This document shows, in pieces, positions 1 to 8,765 of a stretch of 35,172 nt of DNA. Within the stretch, counting starts at the first letter, position 1, and the number at the start of each line of letters is the position of its first letter. The position numbers and the translations under genes were made by a program. The notes under the pieces are model-generated. The model had not been told where the DNA came from. It was given only the letters and a program-made list of their open reading frames with translations, and ran no database searches. The DNA comes from Ilumatobacteraceae bacterium (GTDB taxonomy: Bacteria; Actinomycetota; Acidimicrobiia; Acidimicrobiales; Ilumatobacteraceae): contig JAOBWK010000067.1 in NCBI GenBank assembly GCA_025463305.1, positions 1 to 35,172 on the forward strand, given 5' to 3'.

Positions 1-1
1 G

Positions 2-1750
2 TTCGCGCTCAACTGGCACCACGTCGCGGCATCGGCTGACTACTGGGCATCGCTGGCGGCACCCTCGCCGCTCACCCACCTGTGGAGCCTCGCCGTCGAG
101 GAGCAGTTCTACCTCGTCTGGCCGCTCGTGGTGGTGGCCCTCATCTGGCGGCGCTCCGACCGCGAGCGATCGGTGCTGACCGGCTCGGTGATCGGGGCTG
201 CGCTGTCGTTCGCGCTGATGGCGGCCGTGTACTCGCCGAAGAACAGCACGCGCGCCTACGAGGGAACCGACACCCGCATCGGTGCCCTGCTGATCGGCGC
301 GCTGTGCGCGACCACGATCATCACCTCGCGCGCCGATCGCATCGTCGCTCGCCTCGGCCGCTCCGTCGGCGTGGTCGTCGTCGCACCCGTGCTCGTCCTT
401 GCGTGGATGTGGCTGCGGGTCGACGGCCGCAACGGCTGGCTCTACCGCGGTGGCTTCCTGCTCCACGCCGTCCTGGTCGCGCTGCTGCTGCTCGCCGTGT
501 CGAGCCAGGCCGGATCGAACTGGCTCCAACGGTTGCTCCGCCAGCGACCTGTCCGGTGGATCGGTCAGCTGTCGTACGGCCTGTACCTCTGGCACTGGCC
601 GATCTACATCGCGCTGAACGCCGACCGCACCGGCCTGTCACGCTGGCCGCTGACGTTCATGCGCCTCGCCACCACCCTGGCGGCCTCGACGCTGTCGTAC
701 TACCTCGTCGAGCGGCCGATCCGCTACGGGCTCCAGCGTCGCAAGCTGACCCTGACGGCGATCGCCTCGGTGGTCGGCATCGCCCTCGTGGCCGTCGGTG
801 TCGTGGTGGTGCCGTTGCCCTCGGCCGGGCCGGCGCCGATCGACCTCGGCGCGCTCGCCGTCCCCGCCGCGCAGGCCGGCTCCTCGTCGAGCACGACCAC
901 CACCTCGAGCACCACAACCAGCACCAGCACCAGCACGAGCACCAGCAGGCCGAGCCAGCCGACCACGACCAGCGCCGCCGCCGATACGTCGAACCCTGAC
1001 CCCACCGATCAGTCGGTCCCTGCCACGGCGACGACGGAGCCGCCGACCACCACCACCACCGAGGCGACCACCACGACCATCGCGAAGACCGAGCTGCACA
1101 AGGCCCTGTGGTTCGGCGACTCGATCGCGTTCACGACGTCGTTGGGTTTCATCGCCGCGATGAAGGCGATCAACATCGAGGTGATCGACAGCTCCTTCCC
1201 CGGAGTCGGACTGCTCAACGACACCGGCCCGGCCGACTTCAAGAAGATCACCGACCTCACCGGGTCCGAGCACCCTGATCTGCTGATCATGGAGATGTCG
1301 ACGTGGGACGAGCCATTCGGCGTCGATGCGATCTACGACGCGCTCGCCAGGGTGCGTGACATCGCCAAGTTCAGTGGCGCGAGGCTGCTGCTGCTCCCCG
1401 TGCCGCCGCTCACGCCGGAGCGCACGGACCACGGCTACGTCGACGACACCGCGGCAGCGAAGAAGATCGCCGCCGATGATCCGGCCGACGTCACGTTCCT
1501 CGACACGAGTCCGTTCTGGGGACCCGACTTCGTCGCGGACATGAACGGCGACCACATCCCCGAGCGGATGGACGACGGCGTGCACCTCTGCCCGTCGGGC
1601 TCGGCGCTGTTCGCGATCTGGCTGGTGACCCAACTGGAGTCGATGTACTCCAACGTCACCCTGGCCGACGTGTCGACATGGGCCGCCGGCGACTGGACCC
1701 AGGACATCCGCTACTCACGGACACCCGGCGGGTGCGCGCTGCTGCCCTGA
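2..1750 (+). CDS. Membrane O-acyltransferase (acyltransferase 3 family) with C-terminal SGNH domain, 5' end outside window
   Basis: This is the last 582 residues of an OafA/YrhL-type integral membrane acyltransferase that would move acyl groups onto an envelope glycan. The reading frame is open from base 2, so the start lies upstream. The family signature HLWSLAVEEQFYLVWPL is at residues 26-42 of the visible part, followed by several membrane segments up to about residue 275. A roughly 75-residue Ser/Thr/Pro linker follows (about 290-360, long runs of S and T). The C-terminal extracytoplasmic SGNH domain has the block I serine in FGDS (S374) and the block V D-G-V-H (D525, H528), so both catalytic ends are present. 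This acyltransferase-linker-SGNH architecture is known for bacterial polysaccharide and peptidoglycan O-acetyltransferases. The substrate cannot be read from the sequence, but the neighbours point to an envelope polysaccharide. Confidence 0.9.
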   Translation, partial: FALNWHHVAASADYWASLAAPSPLTHLWSLAVEEQFYLVWPLVVVALIWRRSDRERSVLTGSVIGAALSFALMAAVYSPKNSTRAYEGTDTRIGALLIGALCATTIITSRADRIVARLGRSVGVVVVAPVLVLAWMWLRVDGRNGWLYRGGFLLHAVLVALLLLAVSSQAGSNWLQRLLRQRPVRWIGQLSYGLYLWHWPIYIALNADRTGLSRWPLTFMRLATTLAASTLSYYLVERPIRYGLQRRKLTLTAIASVVGIALVAVGVVVVPLPSAGPAPIDLGALAVPAAQAGSSSSTTTTSSTTTSTSTSTSTSRPSQPTTTSAAADTSNPDPTDQSVPATATTEPPTTTTTEATTTTIAKTELHKALWFGDSIAFTTSLGFIAAMKAINIEVIDSSFPGVGLLNDTGPADFKKITDLTGSEHPDLLIMEMSTWDEPFGVDAIYDALARVRDIAKFSGARLLLLPVPPLTPERTDHGYVDDTAAAKKIAADDPADVTFLDTSPFWGPDFVADMNGDHIPERMDDGVHLCPSGSALFAIWLVTQLESMYSNVTLADVSTWAAGDWTQDIRYSRTPGGCALLP

Positions 1751-1781
1751 GGCAATGGCGTCGGCGCTGCCGCCGCTCGCG

Positions 1782-2405
1782 TCAGCGGAGCGCGGTGACG
1801 ATCATCCGCGCCACGCGCGTCTGACCGGACGCGGCGAGCGAGCCGTCGGCGTTGCGGACCGCGATCTGGCCACCGGGCGGGCAGATGTCCCACCACAGGC
1901 AGCCCTCGTCGAGCGTGCCGAGCGGGCCGATCAGCCGGGACACGTCGACCGCGGTCGCGTGTGGGGTCGCCGTGTCGGTGCCAATGCCCGCGCCGACCGG
2001 TTCCTCGACCACGATCAGCTTCGCCGAGCCCGCCGCCGCGGCGACCTGAGCGCGCAGCTCGGCCGGGGCCGTTCCGCAGCTGCCCTCGGTGGAGAACGAG
2101 ACGACGACGATCGATGGAGCGTCGTCGTGGACGATGCCGCGGATCGCCGCCGGTGCGTCGCACCAGGTCTCGGTCTGCGGCGCCCACGCCAGCGAGAACC
2201 CGTCCTCGTGGATCCGTTGGGTGACCTGCTCCTGCGCGCTGAACAGGAACGAGTCGCCGACGATGGCCACGTCGGTGTCCGCCGAACGCCCGGCCAGCAC
2301 CGGGAGCCACCACCACAGCAGCCCCGCGACGACCACGAGGGCCACCACCACGGTGGACCGCTTCTGGGCGGGCGTCAGCGCGGCGACGGAGGACCGGAGT
2401 GGCAT
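1782..2405 (-). CDS. Membrane-anchored SGNH-like protein, block V histidine not seen
   Basis: A 207-residue protein with one N-terminal membrane segment (about residues 17-39) and an extracytoplasmic domain that opens with the SGNH block I motif VAIVGDSF (serine at 52). It resembles the detached C-terminal SGNH domain of the neighbouring acyltransferase. The C-terminal end, where the catalytic D-x-x-H is expected, reads NADGSLAASGQ, so the usual histidine appears to be missing; it may be a non-catalytic or altered member. The ATG at 2405 has a TACACT -10 box 8 bases upstream and no clear Shine-Dalgarno sequence, which suits a leaderless mRNA. It is convergent with the acyltransferase and divergent from the large GT-C gene. 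Its role is inferred from fold and context only. Confidence 0.75.
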   Translation of the reverse strand: MPLRSSVAALTPAQKRSTVVVALVVVAGLLWWWLPVLAGRSADTDVAIVGDSFLFSAQEQVTQRIHEDGFSLAWAPQTETWCDAPAAIRGIVHDDAPSIVVVSFSTEGSCGTAPAELRAQVAAAAGSAKLIVVEEPVGAGIGTDTATPHATAVDVSRLIGPLGTLDEGCLWWDICPPGGQIAVRNADGSLAASGQTRVARMIVTALR

Positions 2406-2413
2406 CGCAGCGC

Positions 2414-2419
2414 AGTGTA
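2414..2419 (-). promoter_or_regulatory. -10 box (TACACT) of the SGNH-like gene
   Basis: On the minus strand TACACT ends 8 bases before the ATG at 2405. A TANNNT box 6-9 bases before a start codon is the usual layout of actinobacterial leaderless genes. No good -35 hexamer is visible. Confidence 0.5.
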
Positions 2420-2429
2420 GCCACGCCCT

Positions 2430-2456
2430 CTCGACCGCTCCGGGTGCGCGGTCGAG
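2430..2456. promoter_or_regulatory. Perfect 9-bp inverted repeat, candidate operator
   Basis: CTCGACCGC (2430-2438) and GCGGTCGAG (2448-2456) are perfect inverted copies separated by 9 bases. The site lies between the two divergent -10 boxes at 2414-2419 and 2495-2500, where a dimeric repressor or activator could act on both genes. It could also form a hairpin, but neither predicted transcript includes it. Confidence 0.4.
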
Positions 2457-2494
2457 TGGTCGTGCGGGATCCCTCGCTGCGGGCGCCGAGATCC

Positions 2495-2500
2495 TAAGCT
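2495..2500 (+). promoter_or_regulatory. -10 box (TAAGCT) of the GT-C gene
   Basis: TAAGCT ends 9 bases before the ATG at 2510. This predicts transcription starting within two or three bases of the start codon (leaderless or nearly so). Confidence 0.45.
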
Positions 2501-2509
2501 GCCGAGGCT

Positions 2510-5500
2510 ATGCATCGCGACGGGCCGGCCATCCTCCGACGCAGCGGCTTCGCGATCACCATCGGCGCCCTCATGCTGCTGATCGACCGGGTGGCCACCG
2601 CGACGTCGTCGACGACCGGCTGGTTCGGCCGGCTGCTCGCCCACTTCGACGTCGGTCGAGCCGTGGTGCTCGTCGCGTTCACCGTCGCCGTCATCGCCTA
2701 CTGGACCCTCGACGGGTTCGAACGCGTCTCCATCGCCGACTGGCTGAAGCGTGGCGCGATCGGCGTCTACACGCTGTGGATCATCGCCGTGGTCGCGGCG
2801 GTCGCCGCTCTGCACCCCACGACCGGCGGGCGTCAGCTCGTCACGACGTTGATCGTGTTCCGCCCGCTCGGCTCGGGCCCGATCATCGACGGCCTCGGCA
2901 TCGGCCCCCTGGTCCTCGAGCTCGTCCTCGTCGGTGCGCTCGCTCCCTTCCTCGCCCGCTTCCTGCGCCGGCCGACGCGTCAGCTCGGCCCGCTCGCGCT
3001 CGACGGCTACGGCGTCGCCGTCGTGCTCGCCGTGGTCGGCCTCGCGCTCCGCCTCGTCGTGCTCGCCGCCGGGCACCGCAGCCCGATCGGGCCGTTGAGC
3101 ACGCTGCCCGTCGACCTCGATCTGGTCGGCGCCGCACTCGCGATCACGACCTGGATGGGCCGGCGCAGCGATGACGGAGCCTCCCCCAGCCGCGAGCGGC
3201 GGCTCCCGTTGCTCGCACTCGGCGTCGCCGTCACGGCGCTCGTCGTGCTCGCCGCGGCCGTCGTGCAGGCCCGCATCCCGGGCACGGAGTCCGGCGGTGC
3301 GCTCTTCCTGCAGAGCGTCCTCGGCACGGTGATCGCCGGCGCGGCGGTGTTCGCGGTGTTGAGCTCGCGCACGGTCGGGCTGTGGCCGCGCACCACGACC
3401 TGGATCGCGCTGATGGCACCTGGGCTGGTGCTCTTCCACGAGACGCTGTTCGTCATCGTCGCCCGCCAGTACGTCGAGCGGATCACCACCGACGTCCTCG
3501 GCGTGCACCTCGACGGCGTCGCGTTCCCCCCGTTCCTCTGGGCCGCGCTCGTGTCGGCCGCCATCGGGCTCGTGCTCAGCGCGCTCGTGCTCCAGCCGCT
3601 CGCGTACGCCGTCGCGCGTCGGCGCGCGACGAACTGGTTCGTGCTGACGTCGGCCGGTGTCGTCGCCCTCGGCTTCGTCTGGCGGGTCGTCGCCCTGCTG
3701 ACCATCGCCCCGATCAAGGTCGACGGCGGAGACCCGCTCTACTACCACACCACGGCGAACACCCTCGCGGCCGGTCGGGGCTTCCCGGAGCCATTGCACT
3801 GGATCGCGTACGGCACCGAGATCAAGAGCGCCGTCCACGGCCCGCTGTTCCCCGTCGTGCTGTCGTTCTTCTCGCGGATGGGTGGCACCACCTACTTCGA
3901 TCACCGCATGGCGGCCGCGCTGATCGGCACGGTGGTGGTGCTCGGCGTGCTGATGGTCGGCAACTACCTCGGCGGCCGCGCCGTCGGGATCATCGCCGGT
4001 GTGATCGCCGCCTTCTACCCCAACCTGTGGCTGATCGACGGCGTGCTGTTCCCCGAGGGGCTGATGGCAGCGCTCGTGGTGTTCACGATCCTCGCCGCCT
4101 ACAAGTGGAACGACAAGCCGGGCTGGAAGCTGGCGGCGGCGCTCGGCGCGCTCGTCGGGCTCACCGCGCTCGCTCGCGGCGAGGGCATCTTCTTGATGGT
4201 GCTGCTCGTGCTGCCGCTGATGATCCGCAAGAAGTCGTTGGTCACCAGTGCCCGGCTGAAGCAGTTCGGGCTGGCCTGCATCACGTGCCTGGTCGTGCTG
4301 TCACCGTGGATGGTCCGCAACCTGTTCGCGTTCAACGACTTCGTGCCGCTGTCGACCAACGGCAACGAGGTGCTCGTCTACGCGAACTGCAACGACACCT
4401 ACCACGGCAAGTTCCTCGGCTTCTGGGTGTTCGACTGCCAGGAGCGCATCCGCAAGACGCTGCCAAACGGCGAGCCGCCCGGCGACGAATCGGAGAAGGC
4501 GGCCTACTGGCGCCAGATCGGCGTCGACTACCTCAAGGCCCACGAGGGCCGTCTGCCCGTCGTGGTGCTGGCCCGCATCGGCCGGCAGTGGGACGTGTTC
4601 CGTCCGTGGCAGAACACCGAGTTCGCACCCATCGAGGGCCGCAACGAGAACGGCGCCAAGGTCGGGTTGATCTCCTACTACGCGCTCGTCGCCTTCGGCA
4701 TCAACGGCATCCGCGTGCTCCGCAAGCGACGAGTCAAGCTCCTCCCGCTGACATCGCAGTTCCTGTCGGTCACGATCACCGCCGCAGCCGCGTACGGCAC
4801 CGCTCGCTTCCGCGCGCCCGCAGAGCCGGTCCTGTGCCTGCTGGCCGCCGTCGGCGTCGCACCCCTGCTCGGTCGGCTGCGCCGTCGCGCCATCGTGCCG
4901 GCCGACGAGGAACCGCCGATCGACGATCCTGGCGCGTTCGTCCTCGGCGGTCCCGCCGTGCGGAAGCGCTGGTCGTGGTCGACGTTCACGGGCGTGTGCA
5001 TCGTCGCCTTCGTCACCCTCTTGCCCGTGCGCGGCATGTACCACTCCACGGGCGGCACGATGGAGGAGGGCTTCATGCTCTCCTTCCCCGAGCGGATCCT
5101 CAAGGGCGCCGTGCCCAACGTCGACTTCCTCCACCTGTACGGACCGGGCTCGCTCGACGTCCTGGCCGGTTGGTACCAGCTGTTCGGCGTCACCCTCGGC
5201 GCGGAACGCACCTTCGGCCTGTTCCAGCACCTCGCGATCATCGCCGGCCTCTACGTGCTGGCCCGCGCCTGGGGTCGGGGCGCGGCCTGCGTCACGGCAG
5301 CGCTGTCGGTGTTCTTGATCCTGACCCCCATCGGGCTCACCGCGATGGCGTGGAACGGCGGCGTCGCGCTCGGCCTGTGGAGCGTGATCTTCGCCGTCCG
5401 GTCGCGCCACGTGCTGACCCCCAAGTCGACGCGCTGGATGCTGATCGCATCCGGTCTGCTCGCCGGGCTCGCGCTCACCTACCGACCCGATCTCGCCTTC

Positions 5501-6706
5501 GCGCTGGTGATCACCCACGGCTGGCTGCTCTGGCGTGAGCACGGCTGGCGGATCAGCTGGCGGCCGTTCGGCCTCGGCGGCGTGGTCGGCCTGCTGCCGC
5601 TCATCGTCCACGTCGCTCGGATCGGCCCCGGTCTCGCGGTGCGGACGATGCTCATCGACCCGGTCGTCAAGCTGCGACCGGGGCGCGAGCTGCCCCGACC
5701 GCCGAGCTGGAGCCACCTCGACGGCGCGCTGCAGGCCATCGCCGAGACCGTCCCGCCGTGGTGGCGCTTCCCCGCGATCGCGCCGAGCCATCAGCTCTTC
5801 ATCTGGTTCTTCGCGCTGCCGCTGCTCGGCCTGCTGGTGCTCGTCACCGGCATCCTCGTGTCCCGTCGCACCCACGGATCCCCGCGCTCGCTCGTGCTCA
5901 CTGCCGGCGGCCTGTTCGGTCTCGGGCTGCTCCCCCAGGCCTTCCAGCGCCCGGACTCCACCCACCTCACGTGGGTCGCCTGCATTTCCTGGCCGCTCCT
6001 CGTGCCGACGTTCATCGAGCTGATCCGGATGGTCGCGCCGCGGTTCCACCCACGCCTGCGCCTCGCGCTGAGCGGCGGCTTCCTCGCCGCGCTGATGTTC
6101 GTGGTCTGCCCGTTTTTCACCTACCGCACGTACCTGCTCTACGCCCGGGTCAGCGTCGGCAACCTCCCGTCCGCCTACGAGGTGCGTCGCAACGACCGGC
6201 TGTTCTTCATGGGAGACCGGCCGCCGGCACTGGCCACCCAGGGTGTCATCGACACCCTCGACAAGCTGTCGAAGCCGGGCGAGAAGCTGCTCGTCGGCCC
6301 GGTCGACCTCCGCCGCACGTGGTACTCGGACACGTTCTTCTACTACCTGTTCCCCGAGCTGCCGCCGGCCACGAAGTTCATGGAGATGGACCCGGGCATC
6401 GCCGACGCACCGGGATCGCCGCTCGCCAGTGAGGTCGCCAACTCCGACTGGGTGCTGCTCACCGCGTTCTGGGCGGGGTGGTACGAGCCGAACACGGCGA
6501 TGAACTTCGGCCCCGACGCTCCGAACCAGGTGATCAGCGACAAGTTCTGCCTGGTGCAGAGCTTCCAGAACGGCCTCGTCGACCTCTACCACCGCTGCGA
6601 CGAACCGCTCCCCGACGGAGCGACCCAGACCCCGTTCGACCCGAACACCGACCCGCGCATCCCCTTCACCCCCGGCGGTGCCGCCGTCCTCGCCCCGAGC
6701 CCCTGA
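2510..6706 (+). CDS. Giant multi-module GT-C family membrane glycosyltransferase (1398 aa)
   Basis: A very large polytopic membrane protein with three visible parts. Residues 1-385 hold many membrane helices that loosely resemble an acyltransferase 3 core, but I find no HLWSL-type catalytic motif. Residues about 385-800 look like a PMT/ArnT-type (GT39-like, PMT_2) GT-C module, with the acidic first-loop motif D405-G-G-D408 followed by YYHTTANTLAAGRGFP, as expected for the catalytic loop of polyprenyl-phosphate-sugar transferases. Residues about 825-1390 look like a second GT-C module with E852-E853 and DFLHLYGPG (from 872) in its first external loop. Such enzymes take sugars from lipid-phosphate donors outside the membrane. 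Its position close to a polyprenyl-phospho-arabinose pathway makes arabinose transfer a candidate role, but the substrate is not shown. It ends 3 bases from the convergent GT4 gene. Typical single PMT_2 proteins are 450-700 residues, so this is a fusion. Confidence 0.75.
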   Translation: MHRDGPAILRRSGFAITIGALMLLIDRVATATSSTTGWFGRLLAHFDVGRAVVLVAFTVAVIAYWTLDGFERVSIADWLKRGAIGVYTLWIIAVVAAVAALHPTTGGRQLVTTLIVFRPLGSGPIIDGLGIGPLVLELVLVGALAPFLARFLRRPTRQLGPLALDGYGVAVVLAVVGLALRLVVLAAGHRSPIGPLSTLPVDLDLVGAALAITTWMGRRSDDGASPSRERRLPLLALGVAVTALVVLAAAVVQARIPGTESGGALFLQSVLGTVIAGAAVFAVLSSRTVGLWPRTTTWIALMAPGLVLFHETLFVIVARQYVERITTDVLGVHLDGVAFPPFLWAALVSAAIGLVLSALVLQPLAYAVARRRATNWFVLTSAGVVALGFVWRVVALLTIAPIKVDGGDPLYYHTTANTLAAGRGFPEPLHWIAYGTEIKSAVHGPLFPVVLSFFSRMGGTTYFDHRMAAALIGTVVVLGVLMVGNYLGGRAVGIIAGVIAAFYPNLWLIDGVLFPEGLMAALVVFTILAAYKWNDKPGWKLAAALGALVGLTALARGEGIFLMVLLVLPLMIRKKSLVTSARLKQFGLACITCLVVLSPWMVRNLFAFNDFVPLSTNGNEVLVYANCNDTYHGKFLGFWVFDCQERIRKTLPNGEPPGDESEKAAYWRQIGVDYLKAHEGRLPVVVLARIGRQWDVFRPWQNTEFAPIEGRNENGAKVGLISYYALVAFGINGIRVLRKRRVKLLPLTSQFLSVTITAAAAYGTARFRAPAEPVLCLLAAVGVAPLLGRLRRRAIVPADEEPPIDDPGAFVLGGPAVRKRWSWSTFTGVCIVAFVTLLPVRGMYHSTGGTMEEGFMLSFPERILKGAVPNVDFLHLYGPGSLDVLAGWYQLFGVTLGAERTFGLFQHLAIIAGLYVLARAWGRGAACVTAALSVFLILTPIGLTAMAWNGGVALGLWSVIFAVRSRHVLTPKSTRWMLIASGLLAGLALTYRPDLAFALVITHGWLLWREHGWRISWRPFGLGGVVGLLPLIVHVARIGPGLAVRTMLIDPVVKLRPGRELPRPPSWSHLDGALQAIAETVPPWWRFPAIAPSHQLFIWFFALPLLGLLVLVTGILVSRRTHGSPRSLVLTAGGLFGLGLLPQAFQRPDSTHLTWVACISWPLLVPTFIELIRMVAPRFHPRLRLALSGGFLAALMFVVCPFFTYRTYLLYARVSVGNLPSAYEVRRNDRLFFMGDRPPALATQGVIDTLDKLSKPGEKLLVGPVDLRRTWYSDTFFYYLFPELPPATKFMEMDPGIADAPGSPLASEVANSDWVLLTAFWAGWYEPNTAMNFGPDAPNQVISDKFCLVQSFQNGLVDLYHRCDEPLPDGATQTPFDPNTDPRIPFTPGGAAVLAPSP

Positions 6707-6709
6707 GCG

Positions 6710-7870
6710 TCACCGATCCTGGTGGCGGACGACCTCACCGTGGAGGGCACGGATCACGCCCAGCGCCGACGAGTCCCACGTGAGGGTCTGGGCCCAGGCG
6801 AGCGCTGCCTTGCCCATCTGCTCGCGGCCGGCATCGTCGAGCAGCACGTCGGCGATGGCCGTGCCGAGGTGGTCGACGGGCGCGAGCACACCCGTGATGC
6901 CGTCGTGCACGCTGCAGCGGTGGCCGCTGATGTCGGTGGCGACGGCCGGGGTTCCGCACGCCGCGGCCTCGGTCAGCGTCAACCCCCAGCCCTCGGCGAG
7001 TGATGCACTCGCCACCACCCACGCCTGCTGGTACAGGCTGAGCAGTGCCTCGTTGACGAGACGGCCGGCGAAGGTGATCCACTCGTGCGCCCCGTGCTCG
7101 GCCACGAGCGCCTCCAGCCGAGGCATCTCCGGACCTTCGCCGACGATCACCAGGCGCATCGCCGGCACCCGCCGGCGGGCCACGACCGCGGCCTCGATCA
7201 TCCGCTCGAACCGCTTCACGGGCGCGAGCCGGCCGACGGCCACGACGAGTGGATCGTGCGACTTCTCGCCACCCGGGCGGAAGAACGGCTCCACGCCGTT
7301 CGGCACGGCGGTGACCTTCTCCGGCCGGAAGCCCAGCGCGAGCAGCTCGTCGCGCGTCGCGTCGGACGGGGTCAGCATCGTCGTGCTGCGGTAGAACGGC
7401 GGGGCGAGGCGCGACTCCATCAGCGAGCCGAGGCGGGCGAACGGCTCGGGCAGGATCTGGCCCCACATCGGGCCGTGCACGTGGTGCAGGAACCCGATCC
7501 GCGGCGTCCGGCACCACAGCGGGCTCATGAACGGCACCGCGTTCCAGATCTCGATGAGCGCGTCGTAGCGGCCCATCCGGTGGAGGATCTCCGACCCGGC
7601 CGCACGCGGGAACACGCTGAACCGGCTCCCCCGGCGGACCACCTTGTAGCCGGAACGCTCTTCCGTCGCGGGAATGCCGACGGCCGCGCTCGTGCGGTGC
7701 GTGACCTGCAGGCCGGCGGCCGCGAAGCGTGACATGAACTCGTGCGCGTGGCGCTCGGAACCGCCGGCGTCGCGGTCGGCGAAGTCGCGCCAGCCGAGCA
7801 CGTGGACCCTGCGGATGCCCCGGCGGAGCAGATCGTCGGCCGTCTCCGCGAACGAGAGCTCAGCGGTCAT
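6710..7870 (-). CDS. GT4 family glycosyltransferase (GT-B fold)
   Basis: A 386-residue cytoplasmic or membrane-associated retaining glycosyltransferase. The N-terminal domain has the acceptor-side GGSERH motif (36-41). The C-terminal nucleotide-sugar half has VGRLAPVKR (R214, K219), VIVGEGPE, and the family E-x7-E motif in AEGWGLTLTEAAACGTP (E293, E301). This is the RfaG/PimA-like class that extends lipid-linked or cell-surface glycans; the sugar cannot be read. I start it at the ATG at 7870 because homologous sequence begins there; an upstream in-frame ATG at about 7906 overlaps a likely -10 box. It is divergent from the methyltransferase and convergent with the GT-C gene. Confidence 0.85.
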   Translation of the reverse strand: MTAELSFAETADDLLRRGIRRVHVLGWRDFADRDAGGSERHAHEFMSRFAAAGLQVTHRTSAAVGIPATEERSGYKVVRRGSRFSVFPRAAGSEILHRMGRYDALIEIWNAVPFMSPLWCRTPRIGFLHHVHGPMWGQILPEPFARLGSLMESRLAPPFYRSTTMLTPSDATRDELLALGFRPEKVTAVPNGVEPFFRPGGEKSHDPLVVAVGRLAPVKRFERMIEAAVVARRRVPAMRLVIVGEGPEMPRLEALVAEHGAHEWITFAGRLVNEALLSLYQQAWVVASASLAEGWGLTLTEAAACGTPAVATDISGHRCSVHDGITGVLAPVDHLGTAIADVLLDDAGREQMGKAALAWAQTLTWDSSALGVIRALHGEVVRHQDR

Positions 7871-7901
7871 CGACGACCAGGACCAACGGGCACAGCCAAC
7901 G

Positions 7902-7907
7902 AGCATA
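7902..7907 (-). promoter_or_regulatory. Possible -10 box (TATGCT) of the GT4 gene
   Basis: TATGCT on the minus strand would place transcription start near 7895, about 25 bases before the chosen ATG at 7870. It competes with an in-frame ATG reading, which is why the longer protein start was not used. Confidence 0.3.
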
Positions 7908-7954
7908 AGAGCCGTGCGGCCGGGAGCGGCAAACTCGTCCAGGATCGGTGCGGG

Positions 7955-7960
7955 TAGCAT
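7955..7960 (+). promoter_or_regulatory. Possible -10 box (TAGCAT) of the methyltransferase gene
   Basis: TAGCAT ends 10 bases before the ATG at 7971, so the leader would be only a few bases. No Shine-Dalgarno sequence is visible. Confidence 0.35.
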
Positions 7961-7970
7961 TCCGGTTCGC

Positions 7971-8762
7971 ATGTTGGCCGTCCGCGAGTTCCGCAACTTC
8001 TGGCAACGTCGGATGCGGATCCCGGTCGACGGCGACGGGCTGGTGCTCGATGTCGGCAGCGGCGACAAGCCACACTGGCGCTCGGATGTCCTGCTCGACT
8101 GGATGCCCGGCAAGGAGAGCGGCGCGCAGCGATCCGGCAGCGAGAGCGCACGGATCAGCCGCCCGCTGTTCCACGGCGACGCCGCCGACATGCCCTTCGC
8201 CGACGGCGTGTTCGACTACGTGATCTGCTCGCACCTGCTGGAGCACGTCCTCGATCCGGCCGGCGTGATCGAGGAGATGATGCGCGTCGCCAAGGCCGGC
8301 TACATCGAGGTGCCCGAGGCGGCGAGCGCGAAGATCGTCGACTTCCCGACGCACCTGTGGTGGGTGCGCCTGATCGACGGCGTCCTCGACTTCGAGCCGA
8401 AGGCCGGCCGTGCCTTCGATCCGGAGATCGCCGCGTACCTCGAGCAGAGCGGTCTCGAGCACGCCGTCGAGCGGGTCCTCAACGGCAACTTCGAGCACCG
8501 CGTCGTCGCCCTGCGCTGGACCGGCACCGTCGCCTACAACGTGCGCGGCCCGGCCGACCCGGCGATGCTCGCGCAAGCCGCGGCCGCCACCGTCGCGCAC
8601 GACGACAAGACCGCGCTCGTGGCCGCCGCGCTCACGGGCGGCGCGGCAGCGATCGACCACCGTCGGCACCACCGTCCGATCACGTTCAACCAGATCGTCA
8701 AGCCCGAGCTGCGCCGCGATCCGGACGAGCCGTTGACGGCGCAGATCTACCGGTTCGGCTGA
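7971..8762 (+). CDS. Class I SAM-dependent methyltransferase (Methyltransf_11 type)
   Basis: A 263-residue protein. The SAM-binding motif I is LDVGSGDKP (from D27), followed by motif II/III features FHGDAADMPFADGVFDYVICSHLLEHV, which is split here only by position (about 70-97) and is typical of Methyltransf_11 enzymes. The C-terminal half carries an alanine-rich segment and a short basic end. Genes of this type beside glycosyltransferases often methylate a sugar or lipid carrier of the glycan, but the substrate is unknown. The open frame runs further upstream to 7674; ATG 7971 is preferred because the upstream part lies over the coding region of the divergent GT4 gene and does not look like protein. 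It ends 36 bases from the convergent dprE2-like gene. Confidence 0.82.
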   Translation: MLAVREFRNFWQRRMRIPVDGDGLVLDVGSGDKPHWRSDVLLDWMPGKESGAQRSGSESARISRPLFHGDAADMPFADGVFDYVICSHLLEHVLDPAGVIEEMMRVAKAGYIEVPEAASAKIVDFPTHLWWVRLIDGVLDFEPKAGRAFDPEIAAYLEQSGLEHAVERVLNGNFEHRVVALRWTGTVAYNVRGPADPAMLAQAAAATVAHDDKTALVAAALTGGAAAIDHRRHHRPITFNQIVKPELRRDPDEPLTAQIYRFG

Positions 8763-8765
8763 TCA

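Noticed and set aside
893..1085. ACC/CAC-rich low-complexity DNA in the acyltransferase gene as a separate repeat element
   Set aside because: It encodes the in-frame Ser/Thr linker between the membrane and SGNH domains, so it is explained by protein composition.
4301..6592. 763-codon open frame on the minus strand opposite the GT-C gene
   Set aside because: Its composition (runs of Glu, Arg, His, Gln, Asp) is that of an antisense shadow of GC-rich coding DNA; the plus strand encodes a clear membrane protein with family motifs.
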